DNA from: Salticus scenicus
Lineage: Eukaryota; Arthropoda; Arachnida; Araneae; Salticidae
Assembly: GCA_963930645.1 (NCBI GenBank)
Contig: OZ005653.1
Coordinates: 116,938,259 to 117,002,258, forward strand
DNA length: 64,000 bases
Direction of reading: 5' to 3'
Shown: piece after piece, positions 12,181-23,759 of the stretch
Layout: each line of letters opens with the position of its first letter
Numbering within the stretch: the first letter of the stretch is position 1
Translations under genes and position numbers: made by a program
The notes under the pieces: generated by a model
The model's input: only the letters and a program-made list of their open reading frames with translations
What the model was told of the DNA's origin: nothing
Database searches by the model: none

Positions 12181-13208
12181 CCATCAAAGTGCATATTGCG
12201 TACACTTAATCAACACCCAGACATAAAAAAATCGCCATTCTAAGGTAATCTGGAGCATATATAAGTTTGAAAATGTGTTTTTTGCCCCGCCCGCCCCAAA
12301 GGAGGGGGGGGAGATAGGTAATTTCACAAAATCCCTTTAGAGTGCATGTTGCATACACATACCTAACCGAGACATCAAAAAATCGAGATCCTGAGATTAT
12401 TTGAAACAGTGTTATGTTTTAAAAAGTATTTTTTATCCCTCTGCTCTTAAAAAAGGGAAGGGTGAGGGAAATTTGCAAAATTGCTTTGTAGTATGAGTTA
12501 GATACATATAACCGATCTACGCATCAAAAATCTTCGTCCTAAGATAATTTAGTGCAGAGTTATACATGGATAAATGTTTTTTGTACCCACCCCCCAAGAA
12601 CGGTAAAAGATAATTTGGAACAGAGTTACGCATGGGAAAATGTTTTTTGCTCCCCCCCCCCCCAACCCCCAAGGAAGGTATAGGAAGGAATTTCAAAAAA
12701 TTCCGTTGTAGTGTGTATGTTGAGTACGAATAACCAATCGACGTATAAAAAAACCGCTTTCCTGAGATAATTTGGAGCAGAGTTACTCTTAAGAACGTGT
12801 TTTACTCCCCTACCCTTAAAGAGTGGGAAGATGGAATTTCGCAAAATCACTTTATAGAGCGTTTTGATAACACATAACCAGCCCGCACATAAAAAATAGC
12901 CTTTTTAAGATATTTCGGAGCAGAGATGTTTGATGGGAACATGTTTTTTGCCCATCCACCCCCAAGGAGGATTGGGTGGAAAATCACAAAATCCCTTAGT
13001 AGTATGCGTGTTGAGTACGCATAACCAATTGACATATCAAAAAATCGCTTTCCTGGAGTTACTCCTAAAAATGTGTCCCCCCCCCCGCCCTTAAAAAGGG
13101 GAAGGGGGGAATTTTCGTAAAATTCCTTTATAGTGCATGTTGGGAGCGCATAATCAACCCACACATAAAAATTAATCTTACTGAGATAATATGAAAATTT
13201 GAAGCAAA

Positions 13209-13251
<43 letters not shown>

Positions 13252-13380
13252 TTGGAACCGTGTTTATTGCTTCTCCTTCCTTAAGAGGGAAATGGGAGGA
13301 ATTTTGCAAAATCCCGTAATAATGGGTGTTGGATACACTTAAATGAGCCACACATTCATCAGCTCCTATGGATTTCCCCG
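12180..13380. repeat. Diverged minisatellite, period about 140-150 bp
   Basis: About eight units, each with an anchor like 'gataatttggagcagagtta', an 'atgttttttgc' step, a C-tract then G-tract block, 'aatttcgcaaaatcc', 'agtgcatgttg' and a 'taaccgacacataaaaaa' step. Anchors lie near 12244, 12391, 12541, 12607, 12763, 12906, 13050 (deleted) and 13181. One unit pair is only 66 bp apart. Minus-strand open frames here repeat the same peptide text and are by-products of the array. A TA array lies at 13213-13243. Confidence 0.8.
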
Positions 13381-13600
13381 GACGAATTCTGCCCGCTTGG
13401 CTAGTCACTATATTTAAAGGAAAGATTTTTCTTTATCACTTTATGGACAAAAAATAAAAATAAAATCCATTGAAATTGCTCAAAAGCTAGTTTCGGGTCA
13501 CCGTCGCCTTTGGCAGCAGCTTATTCATCCGCAGGATCTCGGGTGTGTGTCCCTATTGCCTGCGACAATCTATACCAGTGGTCTTTCATTTTTGTGCTTA
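13381..13600 (-). mobile_element. Second Helitron 3'-end module, terminal hairpin half lost
   Basis: On the minus strand 'ttaaatatagtgactag' then AAGCGGGC matches the plus-strand Helitron end at 58571-58597. It then diverges before the second hairpin arm and CTAG, running into the minisatellite. The sequence to 13560 also matches the reverse complement of 58380-58500. Confidence 0.5.
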
Positions 13601-14030
13601 TGAGTAAACAGTTTCGAAAGAGACCATATAGAAAAAATTGAAGTAGCCCTTTTATATTTGAATTTTAATTACATATATTATAAACAACACAACACTATGC
13701 ACGTTGTACATAATATTTAGTTTCACGTTATTTCCTATATTTATTCGATTTTTCCGGTCGACCATAAAATGACAGCAGTTTCACGTCAAATATAATATTA
13801 CAATATGCTATGAGCGCTATGTCTATTGTATGAGACAACTAATTTTTTGTGGTTATATATAGTTAATAGTGATTGATACATAGAAAAATAAATAAGTAAA
13901 GAAATACATATATTACCTGATCTTGGTACAGACTTATTATAGCTCCCTTTGAGGACTTTTGAACTTTTGTCGCTATTTAAACAAAAATACATGATTTATG
14001 AGTTTATTGTTGTTTCTATCATATATTATA
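13600..14030. other. AT-rich DNA, nothing recognised
   Basis: No repeat ends or credible frame seen. A 64-residue minus frame at 13798-13992 has no recognised motif. Confidence 0.5.
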
Positions 14031-16396
14031 CTAGCAGACCCGGCCACGCGTTGCTGTGACTAAGTTATACGTTGAATTATACGGCTGTAAACTATTTTGT
14101 ACAGTCAAATTATTATTTACGAACAAAGACGAAAACGTTGTAGCCGATGTAAAAACCCACAGGGTTGAGATTTGAAACTTAGGTCAAAATTTGGAAGCGA
14201 TTGATAAAAATTTTCGTAGTGTTGATATTAAGCACAAATTAATTTTATTGTAGGGTCCTATAAATTTTAATAGAGAAGTGATATATATTATTTCTAATGC
14301 TACTTTGGATAAAATTGCTAAAATGACTAATATATAAATTAAATTCTATTAAAATTCTATTAAAATAAAAGTATAAAAGAAACAGATGATTTTAAAATCA
14401 ATTTTTATGGAGGAGTGAAATATAATATATGCTATAATGGATAATTTTACTATAAAATGACCTCATCATTTTAAATATTTTAAAGAGGGCAACAGCTGTA
14501 GTTATAAAAAGGAAAACAATAAGGCTAAACCAGAAAAATAAGTAAATTTGATAAATATTTTAAAACTTTAAAATTGGAAATCTTATGAAATATTGGACAT
14601 TTAAAGTAAATACATGTATCATTTTAAATGGAAAAAGATTTTGGAAAAGTTTAATGTATTTTAACGAAGTGATGAGAAGTTTTTGAGTATGTTAAAATTT
14701 TAATAGTAAATTCAAGTTAATAAAGATGGGAAACATTGAGGATTAAGATAAGAATAATTATAAGATAAAAAAAAAAAATACTTTTTATATACCATGCTTT
14801 TAAATTTTAATATACTAATAATATACTAATTAAAAGGAAAATGATAAATATTCTATCATAGTTTGAAGTCAAATTTGTTTTCAAATGTCTAAATAAAATA
14901 TCTGATGTAAGATACTAATATTTTGCAGCGGAATAGATTTCATTTCTGTCATCCTTGGCGAAAAAAAAAAAAGAATATTGCCAAATTATCTGGCGAAAAT
15001 ATTTAATTCCTTTCAAAAATCATGGTTATTTTAACAACTTATATTAAAAGAGTAATGAATAATATGAAACAATATTTCGTACAATACATATTACATGTCA
15101 TACATACGTACAATGAATAATACATATTACATTTCGTACAATGCATACATCTGGCATGTATATTTTCGTGTTACGCTTTTGATCGCCAAATAATAATAAT
15201 AATAATAAAAAAAGCCGAGGGCGACAGAGTTTTGAAATTTAAAATTAAAATTTTGTCAATTTGACAGCAAAATAATTCAATCTAACACCCGCGATAACTA
15301 ATACATATCTATCCGCGATTGTAATGAAATGCTCGCCCTCTGGTGGGCTAAGGTGAAATTATCATATCACTGATAGCTTTCACGTTGAAACAATGATAGA
15401 ACAACCAGAAAGAACAATACACGTGGCTATTATATTTACTAACAACTGCAGTTGAGAAAGAGCCACCTATCGATCATTACAAACGCGGATACCCAAATAT
15501 AAGGATTAAAATCGGGAAATAAATTTCCTCGATTTTTAATAATTTCTTACAAAAAATCCAGTGGGCAATTAACATAGGAAATCTTTTTCTTGGCTGCACA
15601 GACGGTCAGTGAGTCACACTTCGCTTGCGTATAGAACTCATAGATATAGTATAGCATATATAGAATAGAGTGATCATTGGGGAGAAAAAAGTTATTCCTT
15701 TTCATTTGGGATAAGACGACGTTTTTACCAAAATATGGCCGTCTTTTCCCGAGTGACTACACACGGGAATACATACTAATATTTTAGCAAATAAAATTTA
15801 TGAATAATGTATTTGCTAAAGGGGAATAGAAGACTCCAGATACAGTTTCAAATTCATATTTCTTTCTTTTTTTTTTTCAATACCATTTAATGGCTGTTTC
15901 CAAAGCTTTTATTATTTTTTTTTTTTTCGGCATCAAAAATCTTTGTACGATAACATGGGGATGAGAGATCTATATATTACTATATCTATGATAAAACTAC
16001 ATTAGCACTTTATCAATGTGTATAAAATCTTTAAATTGATTATGACGTCAATTTTCGTGAGATGCATAATTTAACTTTTTATAATTTTTTAACGTTCACG
16101 TTTGATTAAATGTATTTATTTTTATGTCGAAAGAAAATGAACTCGTATTTTTTTTTTGGCAACAATTAAATTAATGGAACTCACAGATATTTTGGAGCAA
16201 CTTTAATAAAGGTCTATAATTAACAAATAATTGCAATAAAACAATATTGTGACAATAAATTGAGATAAAAACTATCCTATCTCTCAAGTTGGACCAAACT
16301 GCACACAGTGTTTAAAATTTCATTAAAATCGGTTCCTTAGTTTAGGAGTTTACCCCGGACAAACATCGTGACACGTAATTTATATATATATACAGA
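14031..16396 (-). mobile_element. Non-autonomous Helitron, copy 2, with nested MITE
   Basis: Near-identical over its length to 3442-5657, with the same TC start (16396) and CTAG end (14031), again between A and T. Differences are scattered substitutions, A/T-run length changes and a 178-bp insertion at 15312-15489 absent from copy 1. The high identity implies recent spread or gene conversion. Its 5' terminus abuts the TA duplication of the transposon beginning at 16399. Confidence 0.85.
15312..15489 (-). mobile_element. TCCGCG-ended MITE, deleted copy
   Basis: Inverted ends TCCGCGATTGTAATGA and TCATTACAAACGCGGA, with TA at 15310-15311 and 15490-15491. The unoccupied site is visible in Helitron copy 1 as a single TA (near 4725). 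Reverse complemented, it matches both ends of the 525-bp element at 56292-56816 and lacks most of its middle. Confidence 0.85.
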
Positions 16397-16398
16397 TA

Positions 16399-18646
16399 TT
16401 CAGGGTGCATAGGAAAGTCCCTTTAACCTGAAAATACTTGCGAACGGAGAGTGCTACAGCCACGCAAGTGAGGTAACGGTATAGTAAAGCGACTATGCCC
16501 GACCTAATGCAAACGACAGCAGCGACCCTAGTGGCGAAATTTGGAAGTTAGCCAGTGAAAATCGAAAACGAAAAGAGATAGAGCAAAATTTCCCATTAGA
16601 AAGTTTTAGAGCATCAATTAATTAGTACGAAACGATATTTGGTTTACACGGATAAGATAAATTGGCGCCTGTATACCCCAAAATTATCCAAAATCGATGC
16701 ACTCCATTTTGTGTAAATATTTGAAAGGAATAGCCAGAGGAAAGAAGAAATATGCACAATTTAATGTATAAATACTATGTACTTACATCAATACATTTTG
16801 ATAACATCACACACAAAAACAAAATAGGTAAACTAAACTCTAAGTCTCATAGTGATAAAAAGTTAATGTTGAGAATGTTCAAAAAGTTCGCCATTGCTCA
16901 CAATACACGTTTGTATTCGTGTGAGTAATTCTGCATGCACATTTCTCAGCATGGAAGGTGTTACACTATTGAAAGCATCTGTAATACGATGACGTAGATC
17001 CAGCAAACTTGTATGTGGAGTTGCATAAACCTGATCTTTTATGTAACCCCACAGGAAAAAATCCATCGAAGTCATGTCCGGCGATCGTGGAGGCCATTCA
17101 ATACTACCATACCCAATAATTTGTTGTCCAAAGCAATCTTTTAGAAAGCTTCTCACTCCAGCTTGCTGGTGTGCAGGAGCACTGTCATGTTGGAACCACA
17201 TGTCCCGTAATGCGGACAGGGGAATATCATCCAAAAAGTCGGGTATGATATCCTGTAATAGTTGGAGGTACCTCTGTCAGTTTAATGTGCCTTCGTAGAA
17301 CACGAGTCCCAGTAAGCGATGCTTCCAGATACCGCCCCATACATTAATGGACCAGCGCACTTGGTGTTTTGTGGATAGTCCCCACCAGGAATTTTCCAGC
17401 GCCCAGTAGTGGGCATTATGTCGGTTTAGTACTCCGGTACGCTGAAACAGTGCCTCGTCCGACCAAACAATGTTGGACAAAAAATCTGATTTATCTTCAA
17501 CATTATTTAATGCCCAGTTGCATCAATCAAATCGACGCTCATTATCCCGTGGCAACAGTTCTTGCTGCAGAGTGACATGATAGGGATGTGCATGTTGACT
17601 ATGTAGTATTTGCCATACTCGGGCCCGTGTTAAGCCACAAGCCATGCTGATTTCTCTTGTACTGCTGTGTGGATGGGCTAGTGCATATGCCAAAATACTC
17701 TCTGGTGGTATACGCATTCCTGCACTCACTGGTCTGCCAGAACGCGGAGTGTGACACTTTTAGTGCTTCCTGTCTCCATGTCGCACTACATTTGCGATGG
17801 TAACTGCACTTGGATGTGGCCCACCTGGAAAACGAACAGCATACTCCCGTGCAGCATGCGTTGCGTTTCGTTGACATTCTCCATAAATAAGCACCATCTC
17901 GCAATATTGAAAGTTAGTGAAGCTTGACATTCTCACACAGCTCCAAAATTCTAAATCCAAACGTTTATTTTTAAGAAATGTATCTTTTGTAGGATCTCAT
18001 TCATTTAGGATCATTCAAAATTCCATTTGTTTTGTCACTTTCAAAAAAGAACACATATTTTCTACCCGTCGCTAGGCAACGATTGAAATTGCCACAACAC
18101 AGAAAATAAAATTTTTAAAATTAAAGCGCTCGCACATTAGGAATAAAATTATCGTCTGCCATCAATAACTGTATGCTATGAGATTATGTTGTTTGTATCA
18201 AGCGAGCGCCAACACCTTTTAAACTAAAATTTTAAATGCATTGGAAATTAAAGTTTTCAGACATTACAGTACAGTACAAAGTCACAAACTGCATTTTCAC
18301 ACTGCTACATTTCCGAAATGTGAATATGTAGAGTAGAACAGTCGTGCATAGTTTACGGACATTTTTGGGTATACAGGCGCCAATTTATCTTATCCGTGTG
18401 AACCAAATATCGTTTCGTACTAATTAATTGATGCTCTAAAACTTTCTAATTGGAAAGTTTGCTCTATCTCTTTTCGTTTTCGATTTGCAATGACTAACTT
18501 CCAAATTTTGCCGTTAGGGGCGCTGCTGTCGTTTGCATTAGGTCGGGCATAGTCAGTTTACTATACCGTTACCTCACTTGCGTGGCTGTAGCACTCTCCG
18601 TTCGCAAGTATTTTCAGGTTAAAGGGACTTTCCTATGCACCCTGTA
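16399..18646 (-). mobile_element. Tc1/mariner-superfamily transposon with about 285-bp TIRs
   Basis: The first ~285 bp (16399 to ~16683) reappear inverted at ~18362-18646, with ends CAGGGTGCATAGGAAAGTCC. TA flanks it at 16397-16398 and 18647-18648. The interior carries one minus-strand transposase frame. At 2.25 kb with long TIRs it is larger than typical mariners. It lies exactly at the 5' end of Helitron copy 2. Confidence 0.85.
16863..17960 (-). pseudogene. DUF4817/HTH-DDE_3 transposase with three in-frame stops
   Basis: A transposase expected to bind the long TIRs and cut and rejoin DNA. A single reading frame runs through 366 codons with no frameshift. It begins MSSFTNFQYCEMVLIYGE (DUF4817-like, start near 17930), followed by a helix-turn-helix (TREISMACGLTRARVWQIL). 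The DDE core has WSDEALF for the first Asp, QHDSAPAH for the second and PPRSPDMTSMDFFLWG around the third. About 40 residues lie between the second Asp and the Asp of SMD. The frame is broken only by TAA at 17757-17759 and TGA at 17520-17522 and 17274-17276. The lack of indels suggests recent death. Confidence 0.85.
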
Positions 18647-18648
18647 TA

Positions 18649-19330
18649 GTGTCACCACGTTTCCTACGCCTAGCAGTGAGGACGAGTCGAAAATCTTGGA
18701 GGGTTTCCAAGTTTACTAACAGGTTTGAATTTAGTAAGCATCCAGTCATTCGGTATTCCCTTATCGCTTATTTTCTCTCAACGAAAAGCTTGTCTCCCTT
18801 ATTTTACTAGTGGACTCCTTGAATCCGCACTTGCGCAGAGGCTTCCATGATCGCAATAAATGTAGTTAAAGAGTATATATATTTTTTTTTCATAATTTAT
18901 TTGTTTATATTTTTTTTATGGGCTACTTGGCTTAAAGTGACTGTCGCGAAAGTAGACTCCTTGACGAAAAATGTCCTACCTACTTCAATATCAAAATTTA
19001 AAAAATTACCCCGAATTATCTAAAGCTCTTTAATATAATGCTGAATTAGCTTTCATGCCAAAAAATTTATGAAACAAAATTTGAAGAAACATGCTAGATT
19101 TTTATTATTATTATTTAATTTTGATAATGGCATCATTTTGTCATATGCCTAAGCAAATTTAATATTTATTTTTTTATTATTATTCGCGTGGAAATATATT
19201 TTATTATATGTCGAAAAATAAATTAACTCGTAAATATTTTTGGCAACAATTAAAAATTTAAATAGCTAATTTTAAATTTTTATAGAAAATATCTCTATTA
19301 AATAGAATATATAATATAGATAATGGTTTG
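18649..19330. other. Mostly unannotated; short Helitron-family piece near 19190-19255
   Basis: 18649-18860 is moderately GC-rich without a recognised domain. The segment 'atgtcgaaaaataaatt..actcgta..tggcaacaatta' near 19200-19252 matches the Helitron interior at about 5378-5430. The rest is AT-rich. Confidence 0.5.
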
Positions 19331-19700
19331 CTTACTCCCCCCTCCACTTAGGAGCCGAATTTCTTAAATTCCTGAAATTGTTTTTTAGGTATTTATGTTA
19401 GCTATATTTTAAAGCAAAAATTTTACTGATATTTGTTCTTTCTTTCTTTGAGATATGAAGGTTTTTTTTTTTTTTTTTTGTGGAATCACATTTTGCCACG
19501 CACGCGTCCCCTCTTGTGGACCGAATTTCCAGAACTCCAGAGATTGATTTTAGGTATTTGTGTTAGCTATGTTTTAAAGCAATAATTTTACGGATATGTG
19601 TTTTTTTTTTCTTTGACATATGAAGGTTTTTGGGAAATCATGTTTTGCCCCCCTCCCCCCCCCCTTGGTGGGAGAATTTTGCAAAATCTTTTCTTAGAGT
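19330..19700. repeat. Minisatellite, period about 166 bp, just over two units
   Basis: Unit anchors 'ccgaatttc' at 19355 and 19521 are each followed by 'gattgnttttaggtatttntgttagctat' and 'tatgaaggttttt' blocks. A partial third unit has long C runs near 19650-19665. It ends beside the CTAG terminus at 19712, as the array at 12180-13380 does near another Helitron-like end. Confidence 0.7.
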
Positions 19701-19711
19701 CATATATAGGA

Positions 19712-19912
19712 CTAGTTAATACCCGTCAAAATTTGACGGATCATGTGCATCTTAAATCTTCATGGCATAAAGTTTTAAAAATCCCTATTTTAATATTCCG
19801 CATTGCTCTTAACCAGTTTAAAATCCATTGCTGTAATGAATTATTTTTTGGTTGGAGGGAAAGGGTGAATAAATTTCATGAAATTATAATATACAAAATT
19901 TAAGCGTACTTC
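19712..19912 (-). repeat. Arm A with CTAG end and 17-nt hairpin
   Basis: Starts ACTAGTTAATACC then the perfect palindromic hairpin CCGTCAAAATTTGACGG (19723-19739). The whole 200-bp block is repeated inverted at about 21478-21688. A hairpin about 10 nt from a CTAG/T end resembles Helitron or Helentron 3' ends, so this may be a minus-strand 3' terminus. Confidence 0.6.
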
Positions 19913-20228
19913 GTATAATAAAAATAAAATCTGAAGATTTTTTTCTAATTTTACTCTAAATGTGACCAAAAGAATGTTTTGAGTAATTAAAAGAGAGACA
20001 GAATTTATAAATTATGGTAAGAATGGAGAAAGAAAGCACACATCAATATTCAATATTTTTCATCTATATTATTTTAATTTGCTCGCATCGATAATATTCC
20101 ATTTCAGTTACAATATGACAATGCCGCCATCTGTAATCTGTCGATAAAAAAAAAAAAAAAAAAAAAAAAAACCTCATAATTATTTTTTTTAAATTATTTT
20201 AAAAATCCTAAATTTATACGGCAAAATA

Positions 20229-20446
20229 ATCTATAATATTAAAACACAAAGCCTTTTTTGTAAGACCAAAATCGTACGATCTGCGCATGCGCGAAAAAAT
20301 TTTGAACCAATTCGGAAGGGAATATTCCTTTCTCTTTATGCAGTGCAATACGAATACCGATGATAAAGTTTGAGCAGACGACATTAATACGTAACGTTTT
20401 TGGTCTTACAGAAATGGCTTTGTGTTTTAATATTATAGATTTCATA
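20229..20446. mobile_element. Palindromic MITE with TAATATTAAAACACAAAG ends
   Basis: Inverted ends of about 45 bp (CTATAATATTAAAACACAAA, then TAAGACCAAAA) enclose about 130 bp with GCGCATGCGCG. A related copy in the opposite sense ends the other arm at about 22386-22576. Confidence 0.65.
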
Positions 20447-20928
20447 TGTCTATGGCAGACTCTAATTAATACTCAATTATAAAAATAATTCACATGATTA
20501 ATTCATTGATTCTACTTCCCAAGGAAGTATATTAAAAACAAAGTAATTCGCGAATACTTATCGGTTACATTTATCTCTGATCGGTTATCATCGAATGCTG
20601 TTACGACGAAAATTTCTTTACCCAGGATGTGGCGCCATCTGCATTTTTTTCCATTTGTTAAAAGAAAAAAAGAAAAAAGAAAAAATCTTTTAAAATTAAC
20701 AGAGTTTATTGTTCTTTAAAAGTAAAATTTTATCAGTTGTAAACTTTGGTTAGAAAAGATGGAGATAGATGTTTAAAATCAAAGGAGGTTTTTTTATTTT
20801 ATTTTATTTATTTATTTTTACTCTTCTTATTATTATCTCTGATACTTCATTTTGATACCATATTACAGTAAAAATAATTTTAAAGGAATAACATTGAATT
20901 ATTGATATTTAATACAAGTAAAAATTTA

Positions 20929-21141
20929 CAGTCGGTAACAAAAGTGTCCGAACACTATTAAAAATTCCTATGTAAAAAAGGTACACTTCATGCGGTTTTG
21001 TTAAATAAATCCTTGTCGAATCCTGTTCTTAGTCAGTGCAAGAACATGATTCGATAAGGATTTATTTAAAAAAACCGTATGAAGTGTACTTTTTTTACAT
21101 AGGAATTTTTGCTAGTGTTCGGACACTTTTGTTACCGACTG
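20929..21141. mobile_element. CAGTCGGTAACAAAAG MITE, copy 1
   Basis: A near-perfect palindrome of 213 bp with ends CAGTCGGTAACAAAAGTGTC. TA lies at 20927-20928 and 21142-21143. The homologous right arm of the surrounding inverted repeat lacks it, giving an empty site. Copies 2 and 3 are at 45760 and 46970. Tc1/mariner type by TA duplication. Confidence 0.9.
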
Positions 21142-21477
21142 TACATTGTACAGTTTATTATTAAAAATTTAATGAGTAAATTAATTTGCTAAAGTATTAA
21201 ATTCATTCTTATTTATTTATTTATTTTTAACAATATACTTTTGTTGAAATATACTATTTTGATAGAATAAAATATTATAATACTATTCCAGTAAAAAAAA
21301 AAAACAAAAAAAAATTAACTGTATTCCGATTTGTAGTTTATTTTTAGAATACAATGAATTAATATTTTGGATTATATCCAAGTGGTTTTACAAATATGAG
21401 AAGGAAAAATCAGAATCAAAACTATTATTTTACACTTAAAATGCACTTATTGTCATGACAAACCTTGGGATTTTATT

Positions 21478-21688
21478 TTTAATATATGAAGTATACTTAA
21501 ATTTTGCATATTGAAATTTCATGAAATTTATCCCTCCTCCCTCCAACCAAAAGATAATTGGTTAAAGCAGGGGGTTTTAAACCGTTTAAGAGCAATGCGA
21601 AATATTCAAACAAGGGTGTTTTAAACTTTATGCCGTGAAAAGATTTTAGTTGCACATCATTCGTCAAATTTTGACGGGTATTAACTAG
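21478..21688 (+). repeat. Arm A', inverted copy of 19712-19912
   Basis: Ends CGTCAAATTTTGACGGGT then TTAACTAG at 21688. It could be a plus-strand Helitron-like 3' end. With arm A it encloses 1.98 kb. Confidence 0.6.
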
Positions 21689-22607
21689 TTTAATTTAAAA
21701 TAAATTTTAATAGTGTTTTTGCTTTCTTTATATTTTATAATTACAATTTATTTGCACTTAGATCATGCTACACAGGGCTCGAATAAATAAGAATGCATTT
21801 AATACTTTAGCAAGTTAATTTGCTCATTAAATTTTTAATAACAAATTATTCTATGCAGATTTTTACTCGTATAAAATATCAATATTTTTAAGGTTATTCT
21901 TTTTAAATTATTTTTTTCTGTAATATAGTACAGAAAAAAAATATAAGAGATCAATTTAAAATTAGATTAAAAAATAAATAAATAAAATAAAATAAAACCT
22001 GCTTTGATTTTAAACATCTATCTTCATATTTTCTAAACAAAGTTTTCAACTGATAAAAGTTAACTTTTAAAGAACAATAAACTCCGACAATTTATTACTT
22101 TTAAAATATTTTTTTTTCTTTTAAGAAATTGGGTAAAAAATAATATTAGGAATATTGTATGGTATGTTAATATGAAAAGAGATGGCGCCACAAAATCTCT
22201 AGCAATATTATCCTGCATAAGAAAATTTTCGGTGAAATGAACATGCATACGATGATAGCCAAGTATTCGCGAATTGCTGGTTTTTAATATACTTCCTTGT
22301 CACGGAAGAAGATTGTAATTGATTGTCTTTTAATCAGTGTTCCTTGCAAAGTATGAATCAATGAATGTATCGTATGAATTGTTTTTATTATTGAGCTCTA
22401 ATCAGGCGTCTGCTGGCGTCGTCTGCTCCAGCTATGTGATCGATGTTCATATTGTATTGTATTTGTATAAAGGGGAAGGGATATTCCCGTTCCTAATTGG
22501 TTCGAAATTTCCTCGCGCATGCCCAAATCGGGCGATTTTGGTCTTAAAGAAATACCCTTGTGTTTTAATATTATAGATTATATAGTTAAATTATATATAT
22601 ATATAAA

Positions 22608-23490
22608 TAATGTTTATCTTGCATTCTACTATTCTGTTGCGTTTTAGTTGCAATATGCATGTATATTTATGTACAAATGATTGTATTATAGAAATATAAA
22701 AATGAGATGCTGTTTGAAACAGTTAAAAATTTGTAATAATAAAAAAGAAAGAAAGGAAAAAAGTTAGTTTCAGTTTTGCCTGTATACTGAAATTAAGAAA
22801 AAAAAAAATATTTGAGAAAAAATATTAAATGATTTGATCTATATATATATATATAAACAAAAGCATATCAAAGTGATTATATAAATTAAAATCCGCTTTC
22901 AATACTTCAACGGAAATTAAATTTATTTATTTACACTGATTTAACTTGCAACAAAATCATGGCATTTATTCACAAATAAAGATTTATCATAAAATAATAT
23001 AATTTTTGTCTAAAGAAATTATTAAAATTTAATTTTCTTTTGAAAACAGATATCTTGAGAAGTATATTACAATTTCTTTATACTTGCATAGAGAATATTT
23101 TCAAATACCAACTTTTCAATAAAATTTGTATTACGTATGGCGTTAAGTATAAAAACATATGGCAATAAACACAATTCTTTTCCTGTATGAGAAAAGAATC
23201 AATAAAATATGACATAGGATCTTTTTTTTTTTTTTTTTTTTTTTTTGTCAATATAATATTTAGCGGATTTGCCAGACTTATCTAACCGAAGCACTGAAAA
23301 GATCAAGCAATAGGGTGAAGAATAAAAGGGAATAAAAAGTAAATGAAAAAAAATAAAGGTAAATCACAGATTTGTATGAGGTAAAAAGAATGCTGAAAGG
23401 CATTTGGAAATAACTGATAAATGGGCAAAAGACTTTTTTAAACTTCTTGTTTAAAAGCCATACAAAAATAGATAACCTCTCTATATATAA
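22608..23490. repeat. Dispersed repeat family D, copy 3
   Basis: Aligns with 10862-11760, including 'tttatcttgcattctac', 'ttacactgatttaacttgcaacaaaatcatggcattta' and 'agatttgtatgaggtaaaaa'. The tail of the unit resumes at 26036. A T run sits at 23223-23246. Confidence 0.65.
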
Positions 23491-23759
23491 ATATATATAT
23501 TGAAAACATTTTCAAACATTGCAGAATATGAAAACAAGTATCACATGAAGAATTAGGGGGGGGGGGGGGGGGATTTAAGATTTTGGAAAAAATTAAGCAT
23601 TTTTTAATGAATACATACAACATCAATACTTTTCAAGGGCGTAGGTGTTTGCAATGCAAATTAGGTGTTATTTCTGTCATACTGTATGCAATTCGCTAAA
23701 TATTTACAGTATGCTAAGCTCAATAACATCCAAAAGACGTGAAAATACTGTTAAACACA

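Larger units (their letters stand above)
20229..22576. repeat. Long inverted repeat (arms about 800-1000 bp)
   Basis: The left arm 20229 to ~21220 is the diverged reverse complement of ~21786 to 22576. Shared landmarks are the 'ctataatattaaaacacaa' terminus, 'cgcgaatac', 'gtggcgccatct', 'aaagaacaataaa' and 'gcaaattaa..ttgctaaag'. The left arm also carries a 213-bp MITE missing from the right. The ~566-bp spacer holds arm A'. The open frames inside are not conserved as coding sequence. Confidence 0.75.

Noticed and set aside
12626..13408. Series of minus-strand frames with similar peptides
   Set aside because: They are the translated units of the minisatellite; the C/G tracts create the recurrent text.
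23557..23573. G17 run as a regulatory or telomere-like signal
   Set aside because: It is a homopolymer in a foldback arm, absent from the other arm; slippage or assembly error is simpler.
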